Origin: Actinomycetota bacterium
GTDB taxonomy: Bacteria; Actinomycetota; Actinomycetes; S36-B12; UBA5976
Assembly (NCBI GenBank): GCA_005789325.1
Contig: SXYE01000045.1
Coordinates: forward strand, 1 to 6,721
Direction of reading: 5' to 3'
Length of the DNA stretch: 6,721 nt
In this document: piece by piece, positions 6,024 through 6,721 of the stretch
Layout: each line of letters opens with the position of its first letter
How positions within the stretch are numbered: the stretch's first letter is position 1
The notes under the pieces: generated by a model
The model's database searches: none
What the model was told of the DNA's origin: nothing
Seen by the model: only the letters and a program-made list of their open reading frames with translations
Position numbers and translations under genes: made by a program

Positions 6024-6612
6024 GTTCTTTCATTTCACGAATTTCAGCTGATTGCACTTCAACAACATTTAAACCAAAGTTATTAACTTCTGAGGTTGTT
6101 GTATCCTTAATCATTCGAGCCATATCTAAGGCACCTTCATGATGAGCAATCATGCCTTCCAGAAATAAAGTATCAAAGGTCACTCCCAAAGCACTTTCAA
6201 GTTTTGAAAATTCTTCTTCAGTTAACATTCCACCCATGGAATGTCCTGAATGATCATTCATCATAGAGTTTGATTCTTTTCCACCAAGCCAAGATTGCAT
6301 TTGAATAATTTCTGCACTCTGAGCATCTTTAATTCTTTTTGCAAGATCTAAGATACCTGGATTAGTGGATTTTTTTAAGGCTAAGTCTGACATGTCAACA
6401 GCTTGCTGGTGATGAGGAATCATCATTTCGGCAAACATAAATTCATTCATTTGTAATTCACTTGTAGATTGAGAATTATTCATACCATTTGCGCTTGAAT
6501 GGCCTAGCATGTGACTACCAGAGTCGCTATTAACCACTCTTAAAGCAACTAAAACTACTAAGCCAATTACAGCTAGGTAAATTCCGTCTTTTTTGCCAAA
6601 CTTAATATTCAC
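6007..6612 (-). CDS. Membrane-anchored DUF305 protein with two His-His motifs
   Basis: A 201-residue protein with an N-terminal membrane helix (about 11-27, after a short Lys-rich start) and no cleavage site that I can see, so the rest is probably tethered outside the membrane. The ferritin-like DUF305 domain has two related halves: FMFAEMMIPHHQQAVDM (58-74) and FLEGMIAHHEGALDM (150-164). Each half later repeats the phrase QSAEI (98-102 and 187-191). A Met/His-rich linker (SMMNDHSGHSMGGM, 116-129) and the GSHMLGH segment (32-38) could bind metal. DUF305 proteins are often found beside copper or other metal-resistance genes, but no activity is established to my knowledge. The GTG start is fixed by AAAGGGG (6625-6619 on the minus strand) with 6-nt spacing. 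It faces the dehydrogenase gene with a 2-nt gap and is transcribed alone within the window. Confidence 0.9.
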   Translation of the reverse strand: MNIKFGKKDGIYLAVIGLVVLVALRVVNSDSGSHMLGHSSANGMNNSQSTSELQMNEFMFAEMMIPHHQQAVDMSDLALKKSTNPGILDLAKRIKDAQSAEIIQMQSWLGGKESNSMMNDHSGHSMGGMLTEEEFSKLESALGVTFDTLFLEGMIAHHEGALDMARMIKDTTTSEVNNFGLNVVEVQSAEIREMKELLENL

Positions 6613-6721
6613 TATATGCCCCTTTGTTTATACTTTACTCTCAATTTTTGAGATTGCATGTGGAAGTTGTGTGAGTTAGGTAATAAACGAGCAGAAATGA
6701 AAAAGGTTGGCCCTCAGATAG
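6613..6721 (-). promoter_or_regulatory. DUF305 upstream region with -10-like element and inverted repeat
   Basis: Reading the minus strand, the DUF305 gene is preceded by AAAGGGG (6625-6619), then TATAAA (6632-6627) as a plausible -10 element. Seven nucleotides further upstream lies the inverted repeat TCTCAA-TTT-TTGAGA (6639-6653), in the -10/-35 spacer where a repressor could act. No convincing -35 is found at 16-18 nt. On the plus strand, an ATG at 6697 opens a frame (MKKVGPQI) that runs to the edge with a poor ribosome site. It could begin a divergent gene but is too short to call. Confidence 0.35.

Noticed and set aside
6697..6721. Start of a divergent plus-strand gene (MKKVGPQI...)
   Set aside because: Only eight codons are visible, without a good Shine-Dalgarno or promoter; it is noted but not called.

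Overview
The window is a compact, AT-rich stretch of bacterial chromosome. It carries seven protein genes: one cut by the left edge, six complete. No RNA gene, insertion sequence, CRISPR array or origin was seen. The thymidine kinase, the arsenate reductase (active-site loop CVHNAGRS, the form common in mycothiol-using actinobacteria) and the saccharopine-dehydrogenase-like protein all read as actinobacterial. With the low GC and tight gene packing, this suggests a small-genome, low-GC actinobacterium such as the freshwater acI/Nanopelagicales group. That assignment is inference from protein style and composition, not from a marker gene.

Left block (1-2816, + strand): an export operon of the MacA/MacB type. 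The adaptor (partial), ABC ATPase and FtsX-type permease are spaced 2 nt apart and then overlapped by 4 nt (ATGA). The visible adaptor appears to contain the end of one barrel unit followed by a second lipoyl-plus-barrel unit that lacks the usual coiled-coil hairpin. A 10+2+10 inverted repeat sits between the permease stop codon and the thymidine kinase gene (tdk, best start 2844). Tdk is a salvage enzyme that makes dTMP.

Middle block (3507-4743): a 146-nt intergenic region with repeated GTTCAC hexamers leads into an AqpS-like aquaporin overlapped by 4 nt (GTGA) with arsC. The likely role is arsenic detoxification: ArsC reduces arsenate to arsenite, and the channel lets arsenite leave the cell down its gradient. 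No ArsB/Acr3 pump and no ArsR repressor lie in the window.

Right block (4744-6721): a saccharopine-dehydrogenase-family oxidoreductase of unknown substrate (+) converges, with a 2-nt gap, on a membrane-anchored DUF305 protein (-) rich in His and Met, a family often found with metal-handling genes. The last ~110 nt is the DUF305 upstream region, with a good Shine-Dalgarno, a -10-like element and a small inverted repeat.

The most interesting items are the hairpin-less tandem adaptor, the pump-less aquaporin/ArsC pair with an altered selectivity filter, and the palindrome at the tdk start. I do not see convincing evidence of an entirely new biological system.
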